The translations under genes were made by a program, and so were the position numbers. The notes below the pieces were generated by a model that was not told the DNA's origin, ran no database searches, and saw nothing but the letters and a program-made list of their open reading frames with translations. 53,057 nt of DNA from Chloroflexota bacterium (GTDB taxonomy: Bacteria > Chloroflexota > Ktedonobacteria > Ktedonobacterales > Ktedonobacteraceae). Positions 43,300 to 51,829 of this stretch are shown piece after piece (the first letter of the stretch is position 1; the number at the start of each line of letters is the position of its first letter). The stretch lies in the NCBI GenBank assembly GCA_902810755.1, contig CADDYT010000030.1, positions 1-53,057 of the forward strand, written 5' to 3'.

Positions 43300-43380
43300 A
43301 TGCCGATTGATCGGCCCGTTTTAGCCGCGCTGTGCGTTCTGCCGATCAGTCGGCAGGGCGCACGATCAATCGGCGCCTAC
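43296..43380. repeat. Full copy of the GTAG...CTAC palindromic repeat
   Basis: The element starts at GTAG overlapping the preceding stop codon and ends at CTAC 43377-43380. TGCCGATTGATCGG near the left end and CGATCAATCGGCG near the right end are inverted copies, with GCCGATCAGTCGGC in the middle. Imperfect palindrome of 85 bases. Confidence 0.75.
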
Positions 43381-43420
43381 GAGAGTCCGTATGACCCTTT
43401 TTCTATCAACGGAGAACAAC

Positions 43421-44431
43421 ATGTCGCAATCCCAAACAACTCGTCCCGAGCAGGAGGTTGAGCCTGTCGGGGCGGAGCGCGCACGCTGGCTGCGTATGTA
43501 CGAGTTGATGCTCAAGATTCGCCTGTTTGAGGAGCATGTCAACGAACTCTATTTGAGCGCGAAGATGCCAGGACTCGCCCACCTCTATTCGGGTGAGGAG
43601 GCCGTAGCCGTTGGCGTCTGCTCCGCATTACGCAACGACGACTACATCACCAGCACGCATCGTGGTCACGGTCACTGCCTGGCGAAGGGTGCCTCGGTGG
43701 ATCGTATGTATGCCGAACTGCTGGGCAAGGAGGCCGGCTACTGTCGAGGCAAAGGCGGTTCCATGCATATTGCCGACCAGGACACAGGCAATCTGGGAGC
43801 CAACGCCATCGTTGGCGGCAGCGCGGGCATCGCCACCGGTGCGGCCATGTCGATCAAGATGCGCGGCAGCGATCAGGTTGTCGTCTGTTTCTTCGGCGAT
43901 GGCGCGCTGGGGCAGGGGGTGCTGTACGAAGTGATGAACATGGCCTCGCTCTGGAAATTTCCGGTCATCTACGTCTGTGAGAACAATCTCTACAACGAGT
44001 ACACCCACAATTCCCAGACGACGGCGGGCGACATGTGCGCTCGGGCCAGGGCCTTTGGCATTCCGGCTGAGGAGGTGGACGGGCAGGATGTGCGCGCCGT
44101 CTATGCCGCCGCCTCGCGTCTGGTCGAGCGGGGGCGGCGGGGCGAAGGCCCGGCTTTCTTGCTCTGCAATACCTACCGCTACTACGGCCACCACGTCGGC
44201 GACATCCAGCGTGCATACTATCGCTCCAGAGAGGAGGAAGAATACTGGAAGACGCAGCGCGATCCGTTGAAGATTCTGGCCGACTGGATGATCGAGCAGG
44301 GCATGGCCGACGAACAGAGCTTTGAGCAGATCGCACAGCGCGTGCAGGCCGAGGTGAAGGCGGGCGTCGAATTTGGCCTGCAAGCTCCCTACCCGGAGCC
44401 GGAAGAGGTGGTGCAAGATGTCTACGCTTGA
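43421..44431 (+). CDS. 2-oxoacid (pyruvate/acetoin) dehydrogenase E1, alpha subunit
   Basis: A 336-residue thiamine-diphosphate-dependent E1 alpha subunit. The ThDP/Mg motif GDGALGQGVLYEVMNMASLW ends near VCENN. The loops HRGHGHCLAKGA and GKEAGYCRGKGGSMH are those of pyruvate and acetoin dehydrogenases, and the phosphorylation-loop-like TYRYYGHHVGD is present. With E1 beta it decarboxylates a 2-oxoacid (or cleaves acetoin) and passes the acyl group to E2. The frame is open from 43391, but ATG 43421 with GGAG is preferred. Its 3' end overlaps E1 beta by 14 bp. Confidence 0.93.
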   Translation: MSQSQTTRPEQEVEPVGAERARWLRMYELMLKIRLFEEHVNELYLSAKMPGLAHLYSGEEAVAVGVCSALRNDDYITSTHRGHGHCLAKGASVDRMYAELLGKEAGYCRGKGGSMHIADQDTGNLGANAIVGGSAGIATGAAMSIKMRGSDQVVVCFFGDGALGQGVLYEVMNMASLWKFPVIYVCENNLYNEYTHNSQTTAGDMCARARAFGIPAEEVDGQDVRAVYAAASRLVERGRRGEGPAFLLCNTYRYYGHHVGDIQRAYYRSREEEEYWKTQRDPLKILADWMIEQGMADEQSFEQIAQRVQAEVKAGVEFGLQAPYPEPEEVVQDVYA

Positions 44432-45443
44432 CATACTGAGCAGCCAGCAGACCGGCAGAGCCGTGCGTGAGATCACGCTAGCGCAGGCCATTCGCGAGGC
44501 GCTGGCTGAAGAGATGCGCCGCGACCCGCGCGTCTTCATCATGGGTGAAGACGTGGCCGAGGCCGGCACCCCCTTCAAAGTGCTTTCCGGCCTTGTAGAA
44601 GAATTTGGCCCGCAGCGCGTCATCGATACCCCTATCTCCGAGTCGGGTATCACCGGCATGGGCGTGGGCGCGGCCATGACCGGCATGCGCCCGATAGTCG
44701 ATATCATGTTCGGCGACTTTCTGGGCCTGGCAATGGATCAGATCGTCAATCAGGCGGCGAAAGTCCACTATATGTCCGGCGGCAAGCTCAAGGTGCCGCT
44801 GGTCGTGCGCACCACGCTGGGCGCGACCCGGCGCAGCGCCGCCCAGCACAGCCAGAGCCTGCACGCCTGGGTCAGCCATATCCCCGGCCTCAAGGTGGCG
44901 CTGCCCTCGACGCCCTACGACGCCAAAGGGCTGCTCAAAACGGCCATTCGCGACGAGAACCCGGTCATTTTCTTTGAGGATAAGATGATGTACCAGCTTA
45001 AGGGGCCGGTGCCTGAAGGCGACTATAGCATCCCCTTCGGCGTCGCCGATATCAAGCGCGAGGGAACGGATATCACCATCGTTGCCACCAGCAGCATGGT
45101 GCAGGTTGCCCTCGCCGCCGCCGATCAACTGGCCGCACTGGACATCAGCGCGGAGGTTATCGACCCGCGCACCACCTATCCGCTGGATAAGAAGACCATG
45201 ATAGAATCGGCGAAAAAGACGAGCCGCGCCATTGTCATGGACGAGGGCTACGAACGCTACGGCGTCACGGCGGAACTGGCGGCCATTATCGCCGAGGGCG
45301 CGTTCTACTACCTGGACGCCCCGGTCAAGCGTATGGGCGCAATGGACGTGCCGGTACCTTTCTCGCCCGTGCTGGAAGACCAGACCGTCCCCACGCCCGA
45401 CGCTGTCGTCCAACTGGCAAAAACGCTCTGTGGGCGCGTATAG
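44418..45443 (+). CDS. 2-oxoacid (pyruvate/acetoin) dehydrogenase E1, beta subunit
   Basis: A 341-residue E1 beta subunit. Motifs: MGEDVAEAGTPFKV, the DTPISESGITGMGVGAAMTG region, GATRRSAAQHSQSLHAWVSH and the C-terminal transketolase domain (VIDPRTTYPLDKKTM). The ATG at 44418 lies inside the last codons of E1 alpha, so the two are translationally coupled and made in equal amounts. RBS GGAAGAGG lies upstream within E1 alpha. Substrate as for E1 alpha; pyruvate, acetoin or a branched oxoacid cannot be told apart by eye. Confidence 0.93.
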   Translation: MSTLDILSSQQTGRAVREITLAQAIREALAEEMRRDPRVFIMGEDVAEAGTPFKVLSGLVEEFGPQRVIDTPISESGITGMGVGAAMTGMRPIVDIMFGDFLGLAMDQIVNQAAKVHYMSGGKLKVPLVVRTTLGATRRSAAQHSQSLHAWVSHIPGLKVALPSTPYDAKGLLKTAIRDENPVIFFEDKMMYQLKGPVPEGDYSIPFGVADIKREGTDITIVATSSMVQVALAAADQLAALDISAEVIDPRTTYPLDKKTMIESAKKTSRAIVMDEGYERYGVTAELAAIIAEGAFYYLDAPVKRMGAMDVPVPFSPVLEDQTVPTPDAVVQLAKTLCGRV

Positions 45444-45469
45444 AGACCGCAAACGGAAGGAGCAGAATC

Positions 45470-46849
45470 ATGGCACTCAAGACCTATGGCCTGATGGGTG
45501 TAGACTGGGAAGAACGAGTCAATTTTGAACGGTTGCGCACCGAGCGGCTCAATCGCATCAAGAAACTGCTGAAAGAATCGGAACTGGGCGCGCTGCTCTG
45601 CTTTGACATGAACAATGTTCGCTACATCACCGCCACGCATATCGGTACGTGGGCGATGGATAAGCTGGCGCGCTTCAGCCTGTTGCCGCAGGACGACGAG
45701 CCGATTATGTGGGACTTTGGCTCCGCCGCCCGCCACCATCAACTGTACTGCCCCTGGCTGGGCGAGCGTTCCCGCGCCGGTATCTCCACGTTGCGCGGGG
45801 CCATGCTGCCGGAGGCCGGACGCGCCGAGGACGTGGCGCACAAGATTCGCGTCGAACTGGAGCAGCGCGGCCTGCTCAACGAACCCCTCGGCGTGGATGC
45901 TATCGAACTGCCTGTCCTGTTTGCCCTGCAAAAAGAGGGCATCAAGGTTGTCGATGGGCAGCAGTTGATGCAGCAGGCTCGACTCATCAAGACGCAGGAT
46001 GAGATCACCCTGCTGACCACCGCCTGTATGATGGTCGATGCCGCCTATGACGAACTCTACCGCGCCATGAAGCCCGGCTTCCGCGAAAATGAGTGCGTTG
46101 GCCTTGTCAGCAAGGTGTTGTATGACCTGGGGTCGGAGCATGTCGAGGGCGTCAATGCCATCTCCGGCGAGCGGTGCAGCCCGCACCCGCACGTCTTCAG
46201 CGACCGCGTGCTGCGCCCCGGCGACCCGGCCTACTTCGACATCCTGCACAGCTACAACGGCTATCGTACCTGCTACTACCGCACCTTCGCCATCGGCAGC
46301 GCCTCGCAATCGATGGTCGATGCCTACAAACGCTGCCGCGACATCCTCGACCGCGCCATCAGCGAGATTCGCCCCGGCGTCACGACGGCGGATATCGTCA
46401 GGCTGTGGCCGAAGGCGCAGGAATTTGGTTTCCCGGACGAAGAGGCGGCCTTTGCTTTGCAATACGGGCATGGCGTGGGCCTCTCTATCTGGGAAAAGCC
46501 GGTCTTCAGCCGCCTCGTCTCGCTCGACCATCCAGAGGTCATTCAGGAGGGCATGGTCTTCGCGCTGGAAACCTTCTGGCCCGCCAGCGATGGCTGGACC
46601 GCCGCACGCATCGAGGAGCAACTGGTGGTGACGAAGGATGGCTGCGAGGTCATCACGCGCTTCCCCGCCGAGCAATTGCTGGTCGCCGGCGTGCGCTACT
46701 ACACCGTCAACGGCCCGCTGCCCACCACACGCGAGACGCAATCGAACCTGAACAACAACGGCTACGGCAGTTTCGCCGACCTGAGCATGCAGGGAACGCC
46801 CCTGCATGGTGCGCAATCGACGGCGGCTGTGCCAACAATGGGAAGCTAG
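45470..46849 (+). CDS. M24 (creatinase/aminopeptidase P-fold) protein lacking a metal ligand
   Basis: A 459-residue protein with the N-terminal creatinase domain (about 20-170; FDMNNVRYIT and PIMWDFG) and the pita-bread catalytic domain (about 175-410). Of the five M24 metal ligands, D257, H334, E367 and E382 are in place, but the second Asp of the usual GY.SD.TRT motif is Cys268 (GYRTCYYRTF). A normal dimetal peptidase is therefore doubtful. The RYIT...W...MWD arrangement recalls the non-peptidase DddP-like branch of the fold, so a lyase or hydrolase on a small molecule is plausible. Located between E1 beta and E2 with short gaps (26 and 6 bp), so it belongs to this pathway. RBS GGAAGGAG. 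Confidence 0.85.
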   Translation: MALKTYGLMGVDWEERVNFERLRTERLNRIKKLLKESELGALLCFDMNNVRYITATHIGTWAMDKLARFSLLPQDDEPIMWDFGSAARHHQLYCPWLGERSRAGISTLRGAMLPEAGRAEDVAHKIRVELEQRGLLNEPLGVDAIELPVLFALQKEGIKVVDGQQLMQQARLIKTQDEITLLTTACMMVDAAYDELYRAMKPGFRENECVGLVSKVLYDLGSEHVEGVNAISGERCSPHPHVFSDRVLRPGDPAYFDILHSYNGYRTCYYRTFAIGSASQSMVDAYKRCRDILDRAISEIRPGVTTADIVRLWPKAQEFGFPDEEAAFALQYGHGVGLSIWEKPVFSRLVSLDHPEVIQEGMVFALETFWPASDGWTAARIEEQLVVTKDGCEVITRFPAEQLLVAGVRYYTVNGPLPTTRETQSNLNNNGYGSFADLSMQGTPLHGAQSTAAVPTMGS

Positions 46850-46855
46850 GCAGAG

Positions 46856-48337
46856 ATGGCAACAAACGTTATTCTGCCCGCGCTGGGCATGGCACAGGAG
46901 ACGGGCCTGATTGTGCGCTGGCTCAAAGCCGAGGGCGAGGCTGTCAAAAAGGGCGAGCCGCTGCTTGAAGTTGAGACCGATAAGGCAACGGTCGAGATTG
47001 AGGCAGCGGCGGACGGCATCCTGAGCGGTATTGCGGCAGCCGCCGGAGATGAGGTTCCCGTCGGACAGGTCATCGCACAGATTCTTGCCCCCGGCGAGGC
47101 ATCCCCCAGAAGTACCATTGCTCAACCGGGAATTCCGGCGCCGATAGGCAATGAAAATGGGACCGCTGCCGCTCCTGCCCGGACGGCTCAAGAAGGCGTG
47201 GCAACGTCTTCAGGCAGGGATAATGGCGCGCCCATCGTTGCTGCAACTCCCCTGGCCTCGCGCATCGCTGCCGAGCATCATCTGGACTTGCGCTTGATTA
47301 CGCCGTCGGGGAGGCGCATTCAGAAAGCTGATGTGCTAACATATATTGGTGATCGGGAAAAAACGGTAGCAGCCACTGTTAGCGTTAGTCCGCGCTTGCC
47401 CGCTGCATCGCCGAAGGCGCGGCGGCTGGCAAGAGAGCAACAGAAGGAACTGGCTACCATACATGGCAGTGGACCAGGTGGCGCGGTACTCAGCGTAGAT
47501 GTACTCAATGCGCCACAGGTGGAGGAGCCGACTGCCGTGTCCGTTGCCACATCGGCCCCGCTTCCGGTCGAGGTGGGTGAAGAGCCAACGGTAACAGGCG
47601 TGGAAGGTATGGGAGGCACGGGAGGCACGGGAGGTGGTCAGGAACTGGCGGTCAGCCATAGCTGGCGCGTGATGGCCGAACGCATCACGCAGAGCTGGAC
47701 GAGCGCGCCGCACTTTTATCTTGTACGCGAGGTGCGGGCCAACCGGCTGATGGCGTGGCGCGAACTGGCGCAGAAGCGATCAATCGAAAAAGTGACCTAT
47801 AGCGATCTGCTGGTCAAGGCGGTGGCAACTGCTCTGCGGCTCCATCCGCGACTCAACGCGACCTGGAACGCGGATCGCCTCACGCTCAACGAGCAGATCA
47901 ATATAGGGCTGGCTGTGGCCACCGGGATGGATGGAAGCGGGCAAGGAAGCCGCGCGGGGCTGGTTGTCCCGGTGATTTCTCACGCGGATGGGCTGGGAGT
48001 GAGCGAGATTGCACGCCGCCGTCGCGAACTGGTGGCGCGTGCGCAGGAGGGAAGACTCCGGCCACAGGATCTCAGTGGGGGTACGTTTACCATTAGCAAC
48101 CTGGGTATGTACGGCGTGGATGCCTTTAACGCGGTCATCAACCCGCCGCAGGTCGCCATCCTGGCGGTGGGTCGCATCGCCGAACGGGTCATCCCGCTGG
48201 ATGGCCAGCCATCGGTACAGCCCATGATGCTGCTCACGCTCTCGTGCGATCATCGAGCAGTCGATGGCGCGCGCGGGGCGCAATTCCTGGCGACGCTGGC
48301 AGAGATGCTGGAGGAGCCATTAGCCCTTCTTGGTTAG
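46856..48337 (+). CDS. Dihydrolipoamide acyltransferase (E2) with two E1/E3-binding-like segments
   Basis: A 493-residue E2. The lipoyl domain (1-78) has the lipoylated K43 in EVETDKATVE. Ala/Pro linkers follow. Two segments resemble the peripheral-subunit-binding domain: 131-165 (PLASRIAAEHHLDL, shortened loop) and 184-218 (ASPKARRLAREQ with GSGPGGAVLSVDV). The catalytic domain (about 265-493) ends with the active-site SCDHRAVDGARGAQF. One such binding domain is usual; the first here looks degenerate. The gene follows the M24 gene by 6 bp. No E3 (lipoamide dehydrogenase) gene is present, so E3 must be shared from elsewhere. Confidence 0.92.
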   Translation: MATNVILPALGMAQETGLIVRWLKAEGEAVKKGEPLLEVETDKATVEIEAAADGILSGIAAAAGDEVPVGQVIAQILAPGEASPRSTIAQPGIPAPIGNENGTAAAPARTAQEGVATSSGRDNGAPIVAATPLASRIAAEHHLDLRLITPSGRRIQKADVLTYIGDREKTVAATVSVSPRLPAASPKARRLAREQQKELATIHGSGPGGAVLSVDVLNAPQVEEPTAVSVATSAPLPVEVGEEPTVTGVEGMGGTGGTGGGQELAVSHSWRVMAERITQSWTSAPHFYLVREVRANRLMAWRELAQKRSIEKVTYSDLLVKAVATALRLHPRLNATWNADRLTLNEQINIGLAVATGMDGSGQGSRAGLVVPVISHADGLGVSEIARRRRELVARAQEGRLRPQDLSGGTFTISNLGMYGVDAFNAVINPPQVAILAVGRIAERVIPLDGQPSVQPMMLLTLSCDHRAVDGARGAQFLATLAEMLEEPLALLG

Positions 48338-48350
48338 TTTTCCCGACATG

Positions 48351-48381
48351 CTGAGAAGCGGATGTGAGGAATGCTTCTCAG
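48351..48381. other. Hairpin between E2 and livK
   Basis: CTGAGAAGC (48351-48359) pairs perfectly with GCTTCTCAG (48373-48381) around a 13-base loop. It lies 14 bases beyond the E2 stop. With no T-run on this strand it is more likely an RNA-stability or processing element allowing higher expression of the binding protein. Confidence 0.6.
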
Positions 48382-48445
48382 AAAAACGTACTTCTACCGT
48401 CGAAGCACTGGCAACTGTGCCAGAACACACAAGGAGAGCAAAAAC

Positions 48446-49702
48446 ATGTATGGACGACACAGCAGCCGACTGACAAATATGCTCAGTATCGGCACCAGCC
48501 TTTTCGTAATCCTGCTATTTTTGGTAGGCTGCGGGCAGACGCCCACGACGGGCGGCACCAATCAGCCCAAAACGCCCATCCTGATCGGCACTTCTCTCTC
48601 TCTTTCGGGCGACTTCTCTGATGACGGGAAGGCGTTCGAGCGAGGCTATCAGCTCTGGGCCGATTATGTGAACTCACACGGCGGCCTTCTTGGTCGCCAG
48701 GTCAAGCTGGATATCCTCTCGGATGCCAGCAGCCCCGATCAGGTCACAACCAACTATCAGAAGCTGATTACCGTTGACAAAGTGGACCTGGTCTTTGGAC
48801 CATACTCCACCCTCTTGACGAAGCCCGCTTCGGTCGTCGCGAACCGCTATGGTTATGCAATGGTAGAGGGCGCGGGCGGCGGCCCTTCTGTCTTCACTCG
48901 CGGCTTGAACAACGTGTTCGACGTTTCGCTGCCCGTTGAGAATAACCTGGTCAGCTTCGCGCAGTACATTCTCGCGCTCCCTGCCTCGCAGCGCCCGACA
49001 ACTGCTGCCTACGCGACCGAGGACGACCCGTTCACGCAGCCGCAGGTTGACAAGGCCAGGCAGTTGCTGGAGCAGGGCGGCGTCAAGACCGTCTCCTACC
49101 AGGTCTACCCGGCAGAGACTACGGACTACACGCCTATCATCCAGAAGGTGATTGCCTCTCATGCACAGATCAATATCTTCGGGACTATGCTGCCTGACAT
49201 CACTGCCTTTATCCAGGCCGAAAAGCAGCAGCATTACAATCCTGAGGCAATCGTTGCGACTGCCGGACCCGATCAGGGCGCTGAGTTTATCAAGGCAGTC
49301 GGCGGAGCGCAATCGGCTGAAGGCGTGATGGTACCCAACGACTGGTGGCCGGGAGTCAACGTTCCCGGCAATGCCCAGATGGTTCAAGCCTACATTGCCA
49401 AATACGGTGGCACGGCCAGCGATATCAGCGCGGATGTAGCCGAGGGTTACTCTGTCGGCCAGGTAGTACAGCAGGCTATCGAGAAGATCGGGGTTGTCGA
49501 CAACGCGAAGCTCATCCAGGAATTGCACTCTGGCGACACATTCCAGAGCGTGCAGGGGCCTGTGAAGTTCGACTCGACCGGCCAGAATGTTGATGCCTCT
49601 GCCTACCTGTTCCAGTGGCAGAAGGGGCAGTACGTTCCCATCTATCCCGCTTCCGCCGCCGGTAGCAACGTCGCAGAGTTCCCGAAACCAGCGTGGCCGT
49701 AA
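48446..49702 (+). CDS. livK: Liv-type ABC transporter substrate-binding lipoprotein
   Basis: A 418-residue periplasmic-binding-protein type I receptor, lipid-anchored in a monoderm cell. The signal peptide ends in the lipobox LVGC (about residue 29). The mature domain opens IGTSLSLSGDFSDDGKAFERGYQLWADYVN, the usual start of leucine/branched-chain amino-acid receptors, followed by KLDILSDASSPDQVTTNYQKL and DLVFGPYSTLLTKP. The ligand may be an amino acid, an amide or another small carboxylate; the neighbouring E1/E2 genes favour a substrate feeding that complex. The open frame begins at 48371, but ATG 48446 with AAGGAGA is preferred. Confidence 0.9.
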   Translation: MYGRHSSRLTNMLSIGTSLFVILLFLVGCGQTPTTGGTNQPKTPILIGTSLSLSGDFSDDGKAFERGYQLWADYVNSHGGLLGRQVKLDILSDASSPDQVTTNYQKLITVDKVDLVFGPYSTLLTKPASVVANRYGYAMVEGAGGGPSVFTRGLNNVFDVSLPVENNLVSFAQYILALPASQRPTTAAYATEDDPFTQPQVDKARQLLEQGGVKTVSYQVYPAETTDYTPIIQKVIASHAQINIFGTMLPDITAFIQAEKQQHYNPEAIVATAGPDQGAEFIKAVGGAQSAEGVMVPNDWWPGVNVPGNAQMVQAYIAKYGGTASDISADVAEGYSVGQVVQQAIEKIGVVDNAKLIQELHSGDTFQSVQGPVKFDSTGQNVDASAYLFQWQKGQYVPIYPASAAGSNVAEFPKPAWP

Positions 49703-49724
49703 TCGCGCAACTGTAGCCAGTTTT

Positions 49725-49803
49725 CCGTAGGCGCGCAGTTGATTGTGCGCAGCGCCGATTGATTGGCCTCGTCATCACAGGCCGATCAATCGGTACCCTA
49801 CGG
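49725..49803. repeat. Full copy of the GTAG...CTAC palindromic repeat
   Basis: CCGTAG (49725-49730) and CTACGG (49798-49803) are the inverted ends. Inside are GCGCGCAGTTGATTGTGCGC and GCCGATTGATTGGCC with GGCCGATCAATCGG. It lies 22 bases after livK and resembles 43296-43380. Confidence 0.75.
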
Positions 49804-49883
49804 GTATCGTAATCACTGTAATGGGTATGCGTAAATCGTGAGGTGAGCGAATTTGAAGAGGGAGATGCGAGAAAGGTTTTGTC

Positions 49884-50759
49884 GTGAATATCATCGTTGA
49901 AGCAATTATCACGGGAATATTGACAGGCGGTATCTATGCCCTCATGTCATCCGGCTTGACCCTCATCTTTGGCGTGATGGAGATCATCAATATTGCTATC
50001 GGCGCGCTCGTGATCCTGGGCGGCTACTTAAGCTATGTGTTGCAGCAGTACTGGCATATCGATCTGTTTGTGAGCCTGCTCATCACTATGCCGGCCATGT
50101 TTTTGCTTGGCCTCTTGCTCGAATGGGCTTTCATTCGCCCGCTCAAGCGCGACCGCGTCATGCTCTCAATCCTGGTGACGTTTGCTATTGCATTGATTAT
50201 CGAGGGGGTACTGAGCCTTATTTTCGGCACCGACTACGTACAACTCCATGCGTGGTACGTTGGCGCATCGATTAATATTGGCGGCTTTTACCTGGCGTAT
50301 ATCTATATCTTTGGCTTCCTCTTGAGCATCGTCCTGCTCACCGGCCTCTACCTGTTGCTGTACCGCACAAAGTTCGGGCAGAGCGTGCGCGCCGCCATGC
50401 AGAATCGCACGGCGGCGGAACTGATTGGCATCGATGTCGAAAAAGTTTCCATGATTACCTTCGGCATCGGCATCGCGCTGACAGCAGCCGGTGGTATGGC
50501 GTTCGGCGCCACCACCAGTTTCAACCCGAACAGCGCCTATGACCTGATCTCGCGCTTGCTGGTCATCATCATTCTCGGCGGTATGGGCAGCCTGCGCGGC
50601 GCGCTGGTTGCTTCTCTGCTCATGCTGGTGGTAGAGGATGTCACTGCCGTTGTCTGGTCGCCTGTCTGGTCAAGTACCGTTTTCTTTATCTTACTGGTCA
50701 TTGTCCTGGTGGTTCGCCCGCAGGGCATTTTCGGGCAGCTGGAGGCAAGAAAACAATGA
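49884..50759 (+). CDS. livH: Branched-chain amino acid-type ABC permease LivH
   Basis: A 291-residue permease with about eight membrane segments, of the LivH family. The N-terminus IITGILTGGIYALMSSGLTLIFGVM and the cytoplasmic coupling region RAAMQNRTAAELIGIDVEKV are typical, as is GGMGSLRGALV. It forms the channel with LivM. The start is GTG at 49884 with AAAGG upstream. Its stop overlaps the livM start in ATGA. Confidence 0.93.
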   Translation: MNIIVEAIITGILTGGIYALMSSGLTLIFGVMEIINIAIGALVILGGYLSYVLQQYWHIDLFVSLLITMPAMFLLGLLLEWAFIRPLKRDRVMLSILVTFAIALIIEGVLSLIFGTDYVQLHAWYVGASINIGGFYLAYIYIFGFLLSIVLLTGLYLLLYRTKFGQSVRAAMQNRTAAELIGIDVEKVSMITFGIGIALTAAGGMAFGATTSFNPNSAYDLISRLLVIIILGGMGSLRGALVASLLMLVVEDVTAVVWSPVWSSTVFFILLVIVLVVRPQGIFGQLEARKQ

Positions 50760-51829
50760 GAGTAGTGAAAATCGCAGGATTGCTCATTTTGCTGGCCTTC
50801 GCCATTGCATTTCCGCTGCTGTTTCCGAACCCGGCGGTCACTACTGTAGCGGTCTTTACGCTGATGTTCGCGGCGGCTGCCACAGCCTGGAATATCTTTT
50901 CGGGCTACACCGGCTACATCGCCCTCGGCCATGCTGCCTTCTTCGGCACCGGGGCCTATGTGATGGCTATTCTCTGCGAGGACTGGCATATTCCGGCGGG
51001 CTATGCCCCCTTCTCTCTGATTCCGCTGGGGGGATTGGTTGCCGCTCTCTTTGCCGTCCCGCTTGGTATCATCGCCCTGCGCACGCGGCGGCACACCTTT
51101 ATTGTGATTACCATTGCCTTTTTCTTCATCTTCCAGTTGCTGGCCTATAACCTGAGAGGGATTACCAACGGCTCCGCTGGCTTGAGCCTGCCTATCCCGA
51201 CGTGGAGCGGTGATTTCTACAATGAGCCGTTCTACTACACCACGCTGGCAATCCTCTTGCTGGCACTGGCCGTTTCCTGGTGGGTACGCAACTCCAAATA
51301 TGGTCTGGGTCTGCTGGCCATCCGCGACGATGAAGATCGGGCGCTGGGCTTAGGCGTCAAGACGGGGCCGTCTAAACTGACTGCTTTCGTCATCTCTGCC
51401 TTTTTCGTTGGCATGCTTGGCGCTCTCAATGCCTACTTCGTCGAGGCCATCTTCCCCCCATTTGTCTTTGACCCGCTCTATGATGTCGCGATTGCCTTGA
51501 TGACTTTCATGGGTGGTCTCGGTACGCTCTCCGGTCCCATCATCGGCGCGCTCATCCTGGAGCCGACACAGCAATACTTCACGCTCATCTATGGCGAAAA
51601 TGGCTGGTACCTGGTCATTTATGGCGCACTGTTCATCGTGATTATTCTTCTGCTGCCGCGCGGCATCGTGCCGACGATCAGCGAGCGGTGGGCACAGTGG
51701 CGCGCCTCGCGTAGCAACACCGTTGAACCGGTCGTTGCCCCTGCCCTCAACGACAACCCGACTGCCAGTAATCAGGGAGGGCGGCCACTGGCCGAAACGA
51801 GTGAAGGGGTGAAGGAGGTGAATCTGTGA
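50756..51829 (+). CDS. livM: Branched-chain amino acid-type ABC permease LivM
   Basis: A 357-residue permease with about nine membrane segments, the partner of LivH. Family features: AATAWNIFSGYTGYIALGHAAFFGTGAYV, RTRRHTFIVITIAF, and the coupling segment GLGLLAIRDDEDRALGLGV. The C-terminal 50 residues are a cytoplasmic low-complexity tail. ATG 50756 overlaps livH by 4 bp; its own end overlaps livG by 4 bp, so all three are translationally coupled. Confidence 0.93.
   Translation: MRVVKIAGLLILLAFAIAFPLLFPNPAVTTVAVFTLMFAAAATAWNIFSGYTGYIALGHAAFFGTGAYVMAILCEDWHIPAGYAPFSLIPLGGLVAALFAVPLGIIALRTRRHTFIVITIAFFFIFQLLAYNLRGITNGSAGLSLPIPTWSGDFYNEPFYYTTLAILLLALAVSWWVRNSKYGLGLLAIRDDEDRALGLGVKTGPSKLTAFVISAFFVGMLGALNAYFVEAIFPPFVFDPLYDVAIALMTFMGGLGTLSGPIIGALILEPTQQYFTLIYGENGWYLVIYGALFIVIILLLPRGIVPTISERWAQWRASRSNTVEPVVAPALNDNPTASNQGGRPLAETSEGVKEVNL

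Noticed and set aside
45308..47191. Long minus-strand frame (627 codons) across the E1 beta, M24 and E2 genes
   Set aside because: It spans three well-supported plus-strand genes and shows no domain; an antisense shadow of GC-rich coding sequence.
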